From NCBI GenBank assembly GCA_002381125.1, contig DFUT01000035.1:1-29093 (forward strand): a stretch of DNA of 29,093 nt, read 5' to 3'. Positions 14,878-23,903 of the stretch are shown here, one piece after another (the stretch's first letter is position 1; every line of letters starts with the position of its first letter). Made by a program: the position numbers and the translations under genes. Source of the DNA: Bacteroidales bacterium UBA4179. Lineage in GTDB: Bacteria; Bacteroidota; Bacteroidia; Bacteroidales; Dysgonomonadaceae. Under the pieces are notes generated by a model that saw only the letters and a program-made list of their open reading frames with translations, had not been told where the DNA came from and did not search any database.

Positions 14878-17493
14878 ATGAGTGAAAAAATTGCCGATAC
14901 TCCACTGATGAGACAATATGCCTCAATCAAAAAACAATATCCCGATGCAGTGCTGTTGTTCCGTGTAGGCGATTTCTATGAAACTTTTTCCGATGACGCC
15001 ATCGTTGCATCGGAGATATTGGGAATCACCCTCACACGGCGCGCCAACGGGGCTGCACAATTTGTGGAGTTGGCAGGTTTTCCTCATCACGCACTCGACA
15101 CTTATCTACCCAAATTGGTTCGCGCAGGCAAACGCGTGGCTATTTGCGACCAACTGGAAGATCCCAAAAAAGCAAAAAAGCTTGTTAAACGGGGCGTCAC
15201 GGAATTGGTAACACCGGGAGTTTCCTTTGGCGACAATATCCTCAACCACAAAGAAAACAACTTTCTTTGCGCACTGTATTTTTCGAACAGCAAATTATTT
15301 GGCATTTCGTTTCTCGATATTTCCACAGGTGAATTTTTGACTTCCGAAGGTTCACAAGAAGATATCGACAAACTGCTTTCCAATTTCTCGCCCAAGGAAA
15401 TTCTCGTTGAACGAGGCAACAAAAAGAAATTCGAAGAAAATTTCGGCAACAATTATTTTTTATTCGAACTCGACGACTGGATTTTTACCGAAGATGCGGC
15501 GCAAGAACGCTTGCTGAAACATTTTCAAACCAAAAACCTGAAAGGCTTCGGCGTGGAACATCTTCCACTGGGAATCATCGCTTCGGGAGCCGTATTGCAT
15601 TATCTGGATATCACCCATCACACGCAGATCAGCCACATCGTGTCGTTAAAACGCATCGAAGAAGACCATTACGTCCGTCTCGACAAATTTACGGTGCGAA
15701 ATCTGGAATTGCTCGCCCCACTCAACGAAGGAGGAAAAAGCCTGCTCGACGTACTCGACAAAACCATTACCCCTATGGGCTCGCGATTGTTGCGCCGCTG
15801 GATCGTATTTCCATTGAAAGATATCAACCCTATCGAAAAACGGCTTGACGTGGTGGATAATTTTTTCCGAGAGCCGGAACTCAACGACCTGCTCGAAGAA
15901 CAGCTCTCCCTCATTGGCGATCTGGAAAGGATTATTTCGAAAGCTGCCGTCGGACGAATTACTCCACGCGAAGTGGTGCAGCTGAAAATTGCCCTTACCG
16001 CCATCGACCCCATCCGAAACGCTTTCCTTGCATCCGAGAATGTCAACCTCAGGGAAATGGGAGAAAAGCTGAATCCCTGTCCGTTGATCCGCGACCGTAT
16101 CGAAAAAGAAATCGTATCCGACCCTCCCACCCTTTTAAATAAAGGAGGCATCATCCGAAAAGGAGTCAGCGACGAACTGGACGAACTTCGCAAAATTGCC
16201 CGATCGGGGAAAAATTATTTGTCGCAGCTTCAAAAACGTGAAAGTGAAAAAACAGGAATCCCTTCGCTTAAAATTGGGTTCAATAACGTTTTTGGTTATT
16301 ACATCGAAGTACGGAACACCCACAAAGACAAAGTACCCGAATGCTGGGTACGCAAACAAACCCTTGTGAGCGCCGAACGTTATATCACCGAAGAATTAAA
16401 AGAATACGAAGAAAAAATTCTGGGTGCGGAAGAAAAAATCATCCTTTTGGAGACGGAACTTTATAATGCGCTTGTGGAAAGTTTGATAGAATATATCCCC
16501 ATCATTCAAATCAATGCCAACATTATTGCACAAATCGATTGTTTGCTCTCCTTTGCCAAGGTGGCTCGTGAAAACAAATACAATCGTCCGGAAATCAACG
16601 AAACGGATATCATCGACATCAAAAACGGCCGCCACCCCGTTATCGAGAAACAACTTCCTCCCGACGAGCCATATATTGCCAACGATGTGTATCTCGACAG
16701 CGAAACCCAACAAATTCTCATTATCACCGGCCCCAACATGTCGGGCAAATCGGCTTTGCTGCGCCAAACGGCACTTATTGCCCTCATGGCACAGATGGGA
16801 AGTTTCGTACCCGCCGACTCGGCAAAAATCGGTGTGGTCGATAAAATATTCACCCGCGTTGGCGCATCCGACAACATTTCGCTGGGTGAATCCACTTTTA
16901 TGGTCGAAATGAACGAGGCAGCCAATATCCTCAACAACATTTCGCAACGCAGCCTCGTGCTTTTTGACGAACTCGGACGAGGAACCAGCACCTACGACGG
17001 CATCTCCATTGCATGGGCAATCGTGGAATACCTTCATGAGCATCCCTACGCACATGCAAAGACACTCTTCGCAACCCACTATCACGAATTGAACGAAATG
17101 GAAAAATCGTTCAAGCGCATCAAAAACTACAATGTTGCCGTAAAAGAAATCGACAACAAGGTGATTTTTCTTCGCAAACTGGTGCCCGGAGGAAGCGAAC
17201 ACAGTTTCGGAATTCATGTGGCACAAATGGCCGGAATGCCGCAAAGCATCACAAATAGAGCGGCTGCCATCCTGAAACAAATGGAATCGAACAATCGCAA
17301 AGAAGGTATTGGCCGACCCATTAAAGACATTATCGAAAAACGGGAGGGATATCAATTGAGTTTTTTTCAATTGGACGACCCGGTATTGAGCCAAGTGCGT
17401 GACGAAATCCTCAATTTGGATATAAATACATTAACTCCCATTGAAGCACTCAACAAACTCAATGAGATCAAAAAAATAGTAAGAGGAAAATAA
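14878..17493 (+). CDS. mutS: DNA mismatch repair protein MutS
   Basis: An 871-aa mismatch-recognition ATPase (MutS1 type) that binds mispairs and small loops and recruits MutL. The N-terminal mismatch-binding domain has the Phe-X-Glu motif as F33-Y-E35 in RVGDFYETF. Connector, lever and clamp domains follow (about 130-560). The ATPase domain has Walker A GPNMSGKS (618-625), ASDNISLGESTFMVEM, Walker B LVLFDELGRGTSTYDG (D697, E698) and TLFATHYHELNEM. The C-terminal helix-turn-helix and dimerisation region are present. Length is typical and nothing is missing. It has its own promoter and no mutL nearby. Confidence 0.98.
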   Translation: MSEKIADTPLMRQYASIKKQYPDAVLLFRVGDFYETFSDDAIVASEILGITLTRRANGAAQFVELAGFPHHALDTYLPKLVRAGKRVAICDQLEDPKKAKKLVKRGVTELVTPGVSFGDNILNHKENNFLCALYFSNSKLFGISFLDISTGEFLTSEGSQEDIDKLLSNFSPKEILVERGNKKKFEENFGNNYFLFELDDWIFTEDAAQERLLKHFQTKNLKGFGVEHLPLGIIASGAVLHYLDITHHTQISHIVSLKRIEEDHYVRLDKFTVRNLELLAPLNEGGKSLLDVLDKTITPMGSRLLRRWIVFPLKDINPIEKRLDVVDNFFREPELNDLLEEQLSLIGDLERIISKAAVGRITPREVVQLKIALTAIDPIRNAFLASENVNLREMGEKLNPCPLIRDRIEKEIVSDPPTLLNKGGIIRKGVSDELDELRKIARSGKNYLSQLQKRESEKTGIPSLKIGFNNVFGYYIEVRNTHKDKVPECWVRKQTLVSAERYITEELKEYEEKILGAEEKIILLETELYNALVESLIEYIPIIQINANIIAQIDCLLSFAKVARENKYNRPEINETDIIDIKNGRHPVIEKQLPPDEPYIANDVYLDSETQQILIITGPNMSGKSALLRQTALIALMAQMGSFVPADSAKIGVVDKIFTRVGASDNISLGESTFMVEMNEAANILNNISQRSLVLFDELGRGTSTYDGISIAWAIVEYLHEHPYAHAKTLFATHYHELNEMEKSFKRIKNYNVAVKEIDNKVIFLRKLVPGGSEHSFGIHVAQMAGMPQSITNRAAAILKQMESNNRKEGIGRPIKDIIEKREGYQLSFFQLDDPVLSQVRDEILNLDINTLTPIEALNKLNEIKKIVRGK

Positions 17494-17576
17494 TTTTTCC
17501 TCATCCAAAAATAAACAATTCATTTTTACGATTGTTATCTAAATGAGAAAGCAACATCACTTAAATACACACAATT

Positions 17577-18044
17577 ATGAAACTAAAAAAATTACTCATC
17601 ACCGGTTTATTGGCTATTGCCTTAACAACTACACTTCAAGCGCAGAATTATCAATCTGCTTTCGGGGTCAGATTAGGTTACGACAGTGGTCTGACATATA
17701 AGAATTTCTTTTCCCTAGGAAATGCTTTTGAGGGAATTCTGAGCGCATCGCCCCATCATTTTCAGTTGACGGGGTTGTATGAATATCAGCAGCCGGTGCC
17801 GGGAGCTCCCAGCTTGGACTGGTATTTGGGTCTTGGTGCCCATTTAGGAGGGCTTTACGATAAAGGACATCGGAGCAACGGCTTTCTTTTGGGTGCAGAT
17901 ATTATTTTTGGTGCCGAATATATTTTTCCACAAGCCCCTTTTGCCCTTTCGCTCGACTGGAAACCATCCATCAACTTCATCAACGATTACAACGATTACT
18001 GGTACGCCGGGTTCGCATTAAGTTTAAGGTATAGGTTTAACTGA
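17577..18044 (+). CDS. Small outer-membrane beta-barrel protein
   Basis: A 155-aa protein with a Sec signal peptide (cleavage likely after LQAQ, about residue 23). The mature part is built of alternating, aromatic-rich strands (FGVRLGYDSGLTYKNFF, HHFQLTGLYEYQQP, LDWYLGLGAHLGGLY, GFLLGADIIFGAEYIF, WYAGFALSLRYRFN). It ends in a terminal aromatic-X-Phe-Asn-like outer-membrane signature. This fits a short barrel of the OmpA/OmpW-like porin-fold type without any periplasmic domain. Function is unknown. It lies 83 bp after mutS, is probably transcribed separately, and converges on the KAS III gene across a shared terminator. Confidence 0.75.
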   Translation: MKLKKLLITGLLAIALTTTLQAQNYQSAFGVRLGYDSGLTYKNFFSLGNAFEGILSASPHHFQLTGLYEYQQPVPGAPSLDWYLGLGAHLGGLYDKGHRSNGFLLGADIIFGAEYIFPQAPFALSLDWKPSINFINDYNDYWYAGFALSLRYRFN

Positions 18045-18080
18045 TTCAAATACCTTAAAACAACATTCTTTTTACCAATA

Positions 18081-18115
18081 AAAAAACCCGAGCCTTTGCC
18101 CGGGTTGCTTTTTCT
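18081..18115. terminator. Bidirectional terminator between the barrel protein and KAS III genes
   Basis: AACCCG (18085-18090) and CGGGTT (18101-18106) pair, with a T-run on the plus strand (18109-18113) and an A-run before the stem (18080-18086) that gives a T-run on the minus strand. It can serve both convergent genes. Confidence 0.8.
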
Positions 18116-18141
18116 TTTGATGTCTTTTCCGAAAAGTGAAT

Positions 18142-19224
18142 TTACGGAAAACGATAAACCACACTGTTTATATTCATTCCGGCACCCACCGAGGCCATCA
18201 CAACCGTATCGCCACCGGTCAGCTCATGATTGTCCAATTCGCCACGTACAATCATATCCAACAAGGTAGGAACGGTAGCCACCGATGAATTTCCCAACCA
18301 CGAAATGGTCATTGGCATCACCCCTTTAGGCACCACGTCTATATTGTAAAGTTTATACAACCGTTTGAGAATAGCTTCATCCATTTTGCCATTAGCCTGG
18401 TGAATAAGAATTTTCTTTATCTGGTCGATACCGATATTCAACTTATCGAGGCCGGCTTTAATGGTCGACGGCACATTTTCCAACGCATACTGATATAATC
18501 GACGGCCGTTCATTTTCAAATAGTAATCTTTCTTCTCGGCCAATTCGGGATTGTACGAATATCCCATATGAAGCAGATGCGCATAATTGAGTGCATCGGT
18601 ACGGCTGTTATGCCCGAGGATACCTACCGGCACGTCACTCTCGCTAGGTTCCACCACGACAGCCCCTGCGCCGTCGGCATAGATCATGCTATCGCGGTCA
18701 TGCGGATCGGATATACGCGACAATACATCGGCTCCAATCACCAACACTTTTTTTGCATCACCCGAACGTATATAATAATCGGCTTGAATTAAGGCCTGCA
18801 CCCATCCCGGACAACCAAACAGAACATCATAGGCAACGGTAAACGGATTGGCAATTCCAAGTTTTTGTTTGGCACGCGAAGAAAGCTCAGGCAAAACATC
18901 TATACGAATGTTATCCACTCGTGTCTCGCCAAAATTGTGCGCAAAAATAATATAATCAAGTTCTTCCTTATCGATTCCTGCGGCTTCTATTGCCCGTTCG
19001 GCAGCAATAACTGCCAGGTCGGAAGTAACCTGGTCGTCTTCGGCATAGCGTCTTTCGGAAATGGTGGTGATTTCTTCGAATTTCCGTACGATTTCTTCAT
19101 TTGGAATAGGAATTTTTTGACCATTCGCATCATAAAATTCGTACGAAAGAAAATCTTTATTCATCATTCGTTTTGTAGGCACGCAACTCCCCGTTCCCGT
19201 AATCACGCTGTAGATTTTTCTCAT
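18142..19224 (-). CDS. 3-oxoacyl-ACP synthase III (KAS III/FabH-like)
   Basis: A 360-aa thiolase-fold condensing enzyme. The triad is complete: Cys138 in DVLFGCPGWVQA, His275 in ILIHQANGKM and Asn312 in WLGNSSVATVP. KAS III enzymes condense acyl-CoA with malonyl-ACP to start fatty acid synthesis. This one is longer than E. coli FabH (317 aa), with insertions near 30-50 and 215-240, and it is alone, not beside fab genes. A specialised role in another lipid or secondary product is therefore possible. The start at MRKIYSVITG (19224) is chosen because the minus-strand -7 box at 19277-19285 lies inside the 50-residue extension of the longer frame that opens at 19374. Confidence 0.88.
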   Translation of the reverse strand: MRKIYSVITGTGSCVPTKRMMNKDFLSYEFYDANGQKIPIPNEEIVRKFEEITTISERRYAEDDQVTSDLAVIAAERAIEAAGIDKEELDYIIFAHNFGETRVDNIRIDVLPELSSRAKQKLGIANPFTVAYDVLFGCPGWVQALIQADYYIRSGDAKKVLVIGADVLSRISDPHDRDSMIYADGAGAVVVEPSESDVPVGILGHNSRTDALNYAHLLHMGYSYNPELAEKKDYYLKMNGRRLYQYALENVPSTIKAGLDKLNIGIDQIKKILIHQANGKMDEAILKRLYKLYNIDVVPKGVMPMTISWLGNSSVATVPTLLDMIVRGELDNHELTGGDTVVMASVGAGMNINSVVYRFP

Positions 19225-19276
19225 ATAATACGCAATTTTTTCGATTTTTATATTTTCAATTTTCCCAAAACTCTGT

Positions 19277-19285
19277 GCAAATGTA
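19277..19285 (-). promoter_or_regulatory. -7 box of the KAS III gene
   Basis: On the minus strand this reads TACATTTGC, a Bacteroidota -7 box, giving a leader of about 45 nt before the ATG at 19224. It rules out translation from the upstream in-frame ATG at 19374. Confidence 0.65.
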
Positions 19286-19433
19286 AAAAATATATACTGA
19301 AAAACCAGGTAATCGAACGAAAATTTTGCCAACTTATTGATTATTTTTATGAGACTATTCTTTCGTACAATCAAAATTTATTCGTTATTTTGCAAAAATA
19401 AATAACACTCACTTTAAAGTTAAAGAATAAATA

Positions 19434-20477
19434 ATGACTTTTTCTGCTAAACAAATTGCCGACTATTTGCAAGGTGAAGTGATTGGCAATCCAAATGTAC
19501 AGGTTCATTCATTTGCCAAAATAGAAGAAGGCAAACCGGGAACCATTACGTTCTTATCAAACCCAAAATACACACATTATATTTATAAAACTCAAGCCGA
19601 TATTGTTTTGGTAAATAGCGATTTCGTTCCCGAAAAGCCCATAAAAGCCACAATGATCAAAGTTCCAAATGCCTATACGGCTCTGGCTTCTTTATTGGAA
19701 ATGGCAGAGATGAACTCTCCCAAAAAGACGGGTATCGACGTTCAAAGTGCCGTAGCTTCGTCGGCTCAATTGGGCAAAAATGTGTATATTGGAGCCTTCG
19801 CCGTAGTGGAAGAAAATGCCGAAATAGGCGATAATTGTCAAATTTATCCTCAAGTTTATATTGGCAACAATGTAAAAATCGGAGAAAACACCATTATTTA
19901 TCCCGGTGTAAAAATATACAAGGATTGCATTATCGGAAGCAACTGCATTATTCATTCGGGAGCCGTTATCGGCGCCGAAGGTTTTGGTTTTAGTCGCGAA
20001 AAAGACGGGTATCGAAAAGTTCCCCAAACAGGAAATGTGGTTATCGAAAACGATGTCGAAATCGGAGCAAATACCACCATCGACCGTTCAGTCATCGGAT
20101 CAACCATTATCCATCAAGGCGTCAAACTCGACAACCTTATCCATATCGCACACAATTGCGAAATAGGCGAAAATACGGTTATGGCAGCTCAAGTGGGCAT
20201 TGCCGGATCATCGAAAATAGGAGAAAACTGCGTTTTCGGTGGTCAGGTAGGTATCGGGGGTCATGTAACCATTGGCGATGATTCGCAAATCGGTGGACAA
20301 TCGGGAATCCTCAGCAATACAGAAAAAGGTTCTCGCATCATTGGAACTCCCGCCATTCCTGTTAAGAATTACTTCCGATCGAGCGTTCTTTTCGCCAAAT
20401 TACCCGATATGGATCGTCAATTGAGAGCTCTTGAAAAAGAAATCGAGGAATTGAAGAAAAAATTGGCAGAAAAATAA
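19434..20477 (+). CDS. lpxD: UDP-3-O-(3-hydroxyacyl)glucosamine N-acyltransferase
   Basis: A 347-aa lipid A enzyme that transfers a 3-hydroxyacyl chain from ACP to the amino group of UDP-3-O-acyl-glucosamine. An N-terminal uridine-binding domain (about 1-100, with GTITFLSNPKY) is followed by a left-handed beta-helix of hexapeptide repeats (about 105-320). The catalytic His240 lies in HIAHNCEIGENT. The end is a charged helix (LRALEKEIEELKKKL), as in LpxD trimers. It is first in the order lpxD, lpxC/fabZ, lpxA. The divergent KAS III gene shares its upstream region, where a weak -7 like TTATTTTGC occurs at 19384-19392. Confidence 0.97.
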   Translation: MTFSAKQIADYLQGEVIGNPNVQVHSFAKIEEGKPGTITFLSNPKYTHYIYKTQADIVLVNSDFVPEKPIKATMIKVPNAYTALASLLEMAEMNSPKKTGIDVQSAVASSAQLGKNVYIGAFAVVEENAEIGDNCQIYPQVYIGNNVKIGENTIIYPGVKIYKDCIIGSNCIIHSGAVIGAEGFGFSREKDGYRKVPQTGNVVIENDVEIGANTTIDRSVIGSTIIHQGVKLDNLIHIAHNCEIGENTVMAAQVGIAGSSKIGENCVFGGQVGIGGHVTIGDDSQIGGQSGILSNTEKGSRIIGTPAIPVKNYFRSSVLFAKLPDMDRQLRALEKEIEELKKKLAEK

Positions 20478-20539
20478 CCGACTTTTACGAGAAACAAACA
20501 ATAGCTTTATTTGTGGAATATATATAATCGAAAAAAATA

Positions 20540-21922
20540 GTGAAACAGAAAACGTTAAAAAAAAGTTTTACCCTTAAGGGGGTAGGGTTACATACGGGTT
20601 TGGATATTGAAATCACATTTAACCCGGCGCCTGTAGATCATGGATATAAAATCAAGCGTGTCGATTTGGAAGACCGGCCCATTATCGAAGCGCTGGCCGA
20701 TAATGTGGTCAATACGCAACGCGAAACTATTCTCGGAAAGGGCGACGTGACTGTTGGTACGGTAGAGCATGGCTTGGCGGCATTGTATGGTCTCGAAATA
20801 GACAATTGTCTAATCGAGGTGAATGCACCCGAATTTCCAAATCTTGACGGTAGCGCCATCGAATACGTGAAAGCAATAAAAGAAGCAGGAATTATCGATC
20901 AAGAAAGAGATAAAGACTATTATGTCGTAAGAAAAAAGATAGAAGTTGCCGATCCGGAAACCGGGTCGAAACTCACTCTTCTTCCCGACGATTGTCTGTG
21001 TATTCATTCCTTCATCGAATTCGATTCGCAATATATACCCAACCAGTCGGCTTCGATGGAAGGATTAGAGGAGTTCGAAAAAGAAATTGCCCCTGCACGT
21101 ACATTTGTTTTTGTTCGTGATGTACTGAAATTACATGAAGCGGGATTGATAAAAGGGGGAAATCTGAATAACGCCGTTGTGATTTACGAACATGAAATTC
21201 CGCAGGAAGAACTGGACAAACTGGCCGATTTGATGAACTCTCCCCGTCACGATGCAAAAAAACTTGGCTATTTAAATCAGGGGGGGCTTATTTACCCCAA
21301 CGAACCGGCACGACATAAAATTCTGGATCTCATTGGCGATATGGCACTTATAGGCAAACCGCTAAAGGGGCGAATCATCGCCAAACGTCCCGGGCATCAC
21401 ATCAACAACCAATTGGCGCGACTCATTCGCAAGGATATTCGGTTGAACGAAGTACAACCGCCTATTTACGATCCCGACACGGAACCGCTGATGGATATCA
21501 ACCGCATCCGACAAATTTTGCCGCATCGCTATCCTTTTTTGATGGTAGACAAAATCATCGAGAAAACGGACAGATACATCATTGGTATCAAAAACATTAC
21601 GGCCAACGAGCCCTTTTTTCTCGGGCACTTCCCCGAAGAGCCCATCATGCCCGGCGTATTGCAAGTGGAAGCGATGGCACAAACGGGCGGTTTACTCGTC
21701 CTCTCCGGACTGGACGAACCGGAAAGGTATTCCACCTATTTTTTAAAAATCGACAACGTCAAATTCCGTCAGAAAGTGGTTCCGGGCGATACGCTTATTT
21801 TCAGGGTAGAACTAACGAGTGAAATCAGAAGGGGCATTGCCACCATGCGGGGGCTTGCTTTCAAAGGCGATAAAGTGGTTTCTGAAGCCGACTTTACAGC
21901 TCAAGTGATAAAAAACAAATAA
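20540..21922 (+). CDS. lpxC/fabZ: Bifunctional LpxC deacetylase / FabZ dehydratase
   Basis: A 460-aa fusion typical of Bacteroidota. Residues 1-310 are LpxC, the zinc deacetylase for the committed lipid A step. Glu76 and His77 are in VEHG, His259 and Asp263 in HKILD, and His286 in PGHHI. Residues 315-460 are FabZ, which dehydrates 3-hydroxyacyl-ACP: LPHRYPFLMVDKI, His363 in GHFPEEPIMPG and Glu377 in QVEAMAQ. The fusion puts both users of 3-hydroxyacyl-ACP under one translation signal, so it may balance lipid A and phospholipid synthesis. The start codon is GTG (20540), and no in-frame ATG lies at a suitable place. It is 62 bp after lpxD and 17 bp before lpxA. Confidence 0.97.
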   Translation: MKQKTLKKSFTLKGVGLHTGLDIEITFNPAPVDHGYKIKRVDLEDRPIIEALADNVVNTQRETILGKGDVTVGTVEHGLAALYGLEIDNCLIEVNAPEFPNLDGSAIEYVKAIKEAGIIDQERDKDYYVVRKKIEVADPETGSKLTLLPDDCLCIHSFIEFDSQYIPNQSASMEGLEEFEKEIAPARTFVFVRDVLKLHEAGLIKGGNLNNAVVIYEHEIPQEELDKLADLMNSPRHDAKKLGYLNQGGLIYPNEPARHKILDLIGDMALIGKPLKGRIIAKRPGHHINNQLARLIRKDIRLNEVQPPIYDPDTEPLMDINRIRQILPHRYPFLMVDKIIEKTDRYIIGIKNITANEPFFLGHFPEEPIMPGVLQVEAMAQTGGLLVLSGLDEPERYSTYFLKIDNVKFRQKVVPGDTLIFRVELTSEIRRGIATMRGLAFKGDKVVSEADFTAQVIKNK

Positions 21923-21939
21923 ATTTAAAGACCGGAAAC

Positions 21940-22728
21940 ATGAAATTAATTTCTTCTTTGGCATTTGTGCACCCCGAAGCGACAATCGGGAATAATGTGA
22001 TTATCGACCCTTTTGCCTACGTCGATAGAAACGTGGAGATTGGGGATGGAACCCGCATCATGACCCACGCAACTATTCTTTATGGTGCACGTATCGGTAA
22101 AAATTGCACTATATTTCCTCATGCAACCATATCCGCCATTCCCCAAGATCTGAAATTTAAAGGAGAAGAAACGGTTGCCATTATTGGCGATAGAACCGTT
22201 ATCCGCGAGTGCGCCACCGTAAACCGGGGAACAGCATCAAAAGGATTCACGATTGTCGGGGAAGATTGCCTCATTATGGCTTACAGTCATGTTGCACACG
22301 ATTGTGTCATCAAAAATCATGTCATTCTCGGCAATGCAGCACAACTGGCCGGTGAAGTGGAAATAGAAGACTATGCCAACGTAAGTGGCGGCACATTAAT
22401 CCATCAGTTTACCCGTATAGGAGCCCATGCCATGATTCAGGGCGGTTCGAAAATTCCCAAAGACATTCCCCCTTATGTAATGGTAGGGCGCGAACCCATT
22501 TCTTATGTCGGATTGAATGTTGTAGGGCTTCGCAGAAGAGGATTTACCAGCGAAAGAATCAATTCTATTCAAGAAATTTACCGCTACCTGTATCAATCGG
22601 GATACAACACTACGCAAGCAATGGAAAGGATAGAAAACGAACTTCCGGTTTCCGTCGACCGCGATTATATTCTCAATTTTGTTCGTAATTCGTCCCGAGG
22701 TATTGTTCGAGGAAACATGGAAGTATAA
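21940..22728 (+). CDS. lpxA: UDP-N-acetylglucosamine O-acyltransferase
   Basis: A 262-aa enzyme for the first lipid A step: transfer of a 3-hydroxyacyl group from ACP to UDP-GlcNAc. The left-handed beta-helix of hexapeptide repeats covers about residues 10-185. The catalytic His120 (with His117) is in AYSHVAHDC, and GGSKIPKDIPPYVMV with NVVGLRRRGF follows. A helical C-terminal domain with RINSIQEIYRYLY completes it. Length matches the family. It ends 4 bp before aguA, so the two are almost certainly co-transcribed. Confidence 0.97.
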   Translation: MKLISSLAFVHPEATIGNNVIIDPFAYVDRNVEIGDGTRIMTHATILYGARIGKNCTIFPHATISAIPQDLKFKGEETVAIIGDRTVIRECATVNRGTASKGFTIVGEDCLIMAYSHVAHDCVIKNHVILGNAAQLAGEVEIEDYANVSGGTLIHQFTRIGAHAMIQGGSKIPKDIPPYVMVGREPISYVGLNVVGLRRRGFTSERINSIQEIYRYLYQSGYNTTQAMERIENELPVSVDRDYILNFVRNSSRGIVRGNMEV

Positions 22729-22732
22729 AAAT

Positions 22733-23755
22733 ATGTCACGCACGGTATTTCCGGCCGAATGGTATCCGCAAAGCGGTGTGCAACTGACGTGGCCCCATGC
22801 CGGAACCGACTGGTTCGACATGCTCGACGAGGTAACCGCATGCTATGTTGCCATCGCAAAAGAAATCCTCAAACGCGAAAAACTTCTCGTTGTTTGTCCC
22901 AATGAGGACGATGTGATTCGGCACTTCAACAAAGAAGAGCAAAAAAACCTGCTCTTGGCTGTGGTAAGAAGCAACGATACATGGGCACGCGACCACGGCG
23001 CTCTCTCGGTATTTTTGGATGGAAAGCCCGTTATTCTCGATTTCGGATTCAATGCATGGGGATTGAAATTCGCAGCTAATTACGACAACCAAATCACTCG
23101 CGAGCTTTACGAGCAAGATATTTTTCAACCGCAAGTGCACTACCGTTGCCATCTCAATTTCATATTGGAAGGAGGTGCGATAGAATCTGACGGCAAAGGG
23201 ACACTCCTTGCCACATCGGAATGCCACACTTCACCCAACCGCAACCAACCGATGGAGCTCGACGATATCGAACATCATCTGAAAACAACCTTGGGAGCGA
23301 AACGTGTGCTCTGGCTCAATCATGGCTATCTTGAAGGCGACGACACCGACCATCACATCGATACACTCGCACGTTTTTGCAACGAGCACACCATTGCCTA
23401 CGTGCAATGCAACGATCCGAACGACGAACATTTCGACGAACTGAAAGCGATGGAAAAGGAACTTCAGTCGTTTGTTACGGAAGAAGAGAAACCCTACAAG
23501 TTGATCCCTTTGCCAATGGCCGATGCCGTCTATGCCAAAGGCTATCGGCTTCCTGCCACCTACGCCAATTTTCTCGTCATCAACGAAGCCGTACTCATGC
23601 CTTTTTATGGCACGCCAAAAGACAAAACGGCCAAACAACAGTTACAGAAAGCTTTTCCCGACAGAACGATTGTCGGTATCGACTGCCAAGCACTCATCCA
23701 ACAACACGGCTCACTGCACTGCACAGCCATGCAATATCCGCAAGGTTTTCTTTAA
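22733..23755 (+). CDS. aguA: Agmatine deiminase
   Basis: A 340-aa member of the guanidino-modifying/peptidylarginine-deiminase-like family. It hydrolyses agmatine to N-carbamoylputrescine and ammonia. Visible active-site parts are NDTWARDHG (81-89), EGGAIESDGKGT (147-158), the His in DDTDHHIDTLARF, and nucleophile Cys330 in GSLHCTAMQ. The start is the ATG at 22733, four bases after the lpxA stop. The longer in-frame start at 22679 would overlap lpxA by 50 bp and lacks homologous sequence. With aguB downstream it forms the agmatine route to putrescine. An arginine decarboxylase is not in this window. Confidence 0.93.
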   Translation: MSRTVFPAEWYPQSGVQLTWPHAGTDWFDMLDEVTACYVAIAKEILKREKLLVVCPNEDDVIRHFNKEEQKNLLLAVVRSNDTWARDHGALSVFLDGKPVILDFGFNAWGLKFAANYDNQITRELYEQDIFQPQVHYRCHLNFILEGGAIESDGKGTLLATSECHTSPNRNQPMELDDIEHHLKTTLGAKRVLWLNHGYLEGDDTDHHIDTLARFCNEHTIAYVQCNDPNDEHFDELKAMEKELQSFVTEEEKPYKLIPLPMADAVYAKGYRLPATYANFLVINEAVLMPFYGTPKDKTAKQQLQKAFPDRTIVGIDCQALIQQHGSLHCTAMQYPQGFL

Positions 23756-23903
23756 AAGCAACGTGCAAAAACGAAACTGCCGGCTAAACGTTGCAAATCA
23801 AAATGAGCAAAAATTCAACTTAAAAGTCAGGTTTTTACAAAATTAATTTTTAGTATTTTGGACTTTTTAAAGCAGACTCAAACATGAAATAAGGGAAAAA
23901 ACA

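Noticed and set aside
16396..17394. 332-aa minus-strand ORF inside mutS
   Set aside because: It is an opposite-strand shadow of the conserved MutS ATPase region.
19225..19374. 50-residue N-terminal extension of the KAS III frame
   Set aside because: The -7 box at 19277-19285 lies inside it, and KAS III homologues begin at the MRKIYS equivalent.
22679..22732. Longer start for aguA overlapping lpxA
   Set aside because: The 18 extra residues come from lpxA sequence in another frame, and the ATG at 22733 matches the family start.
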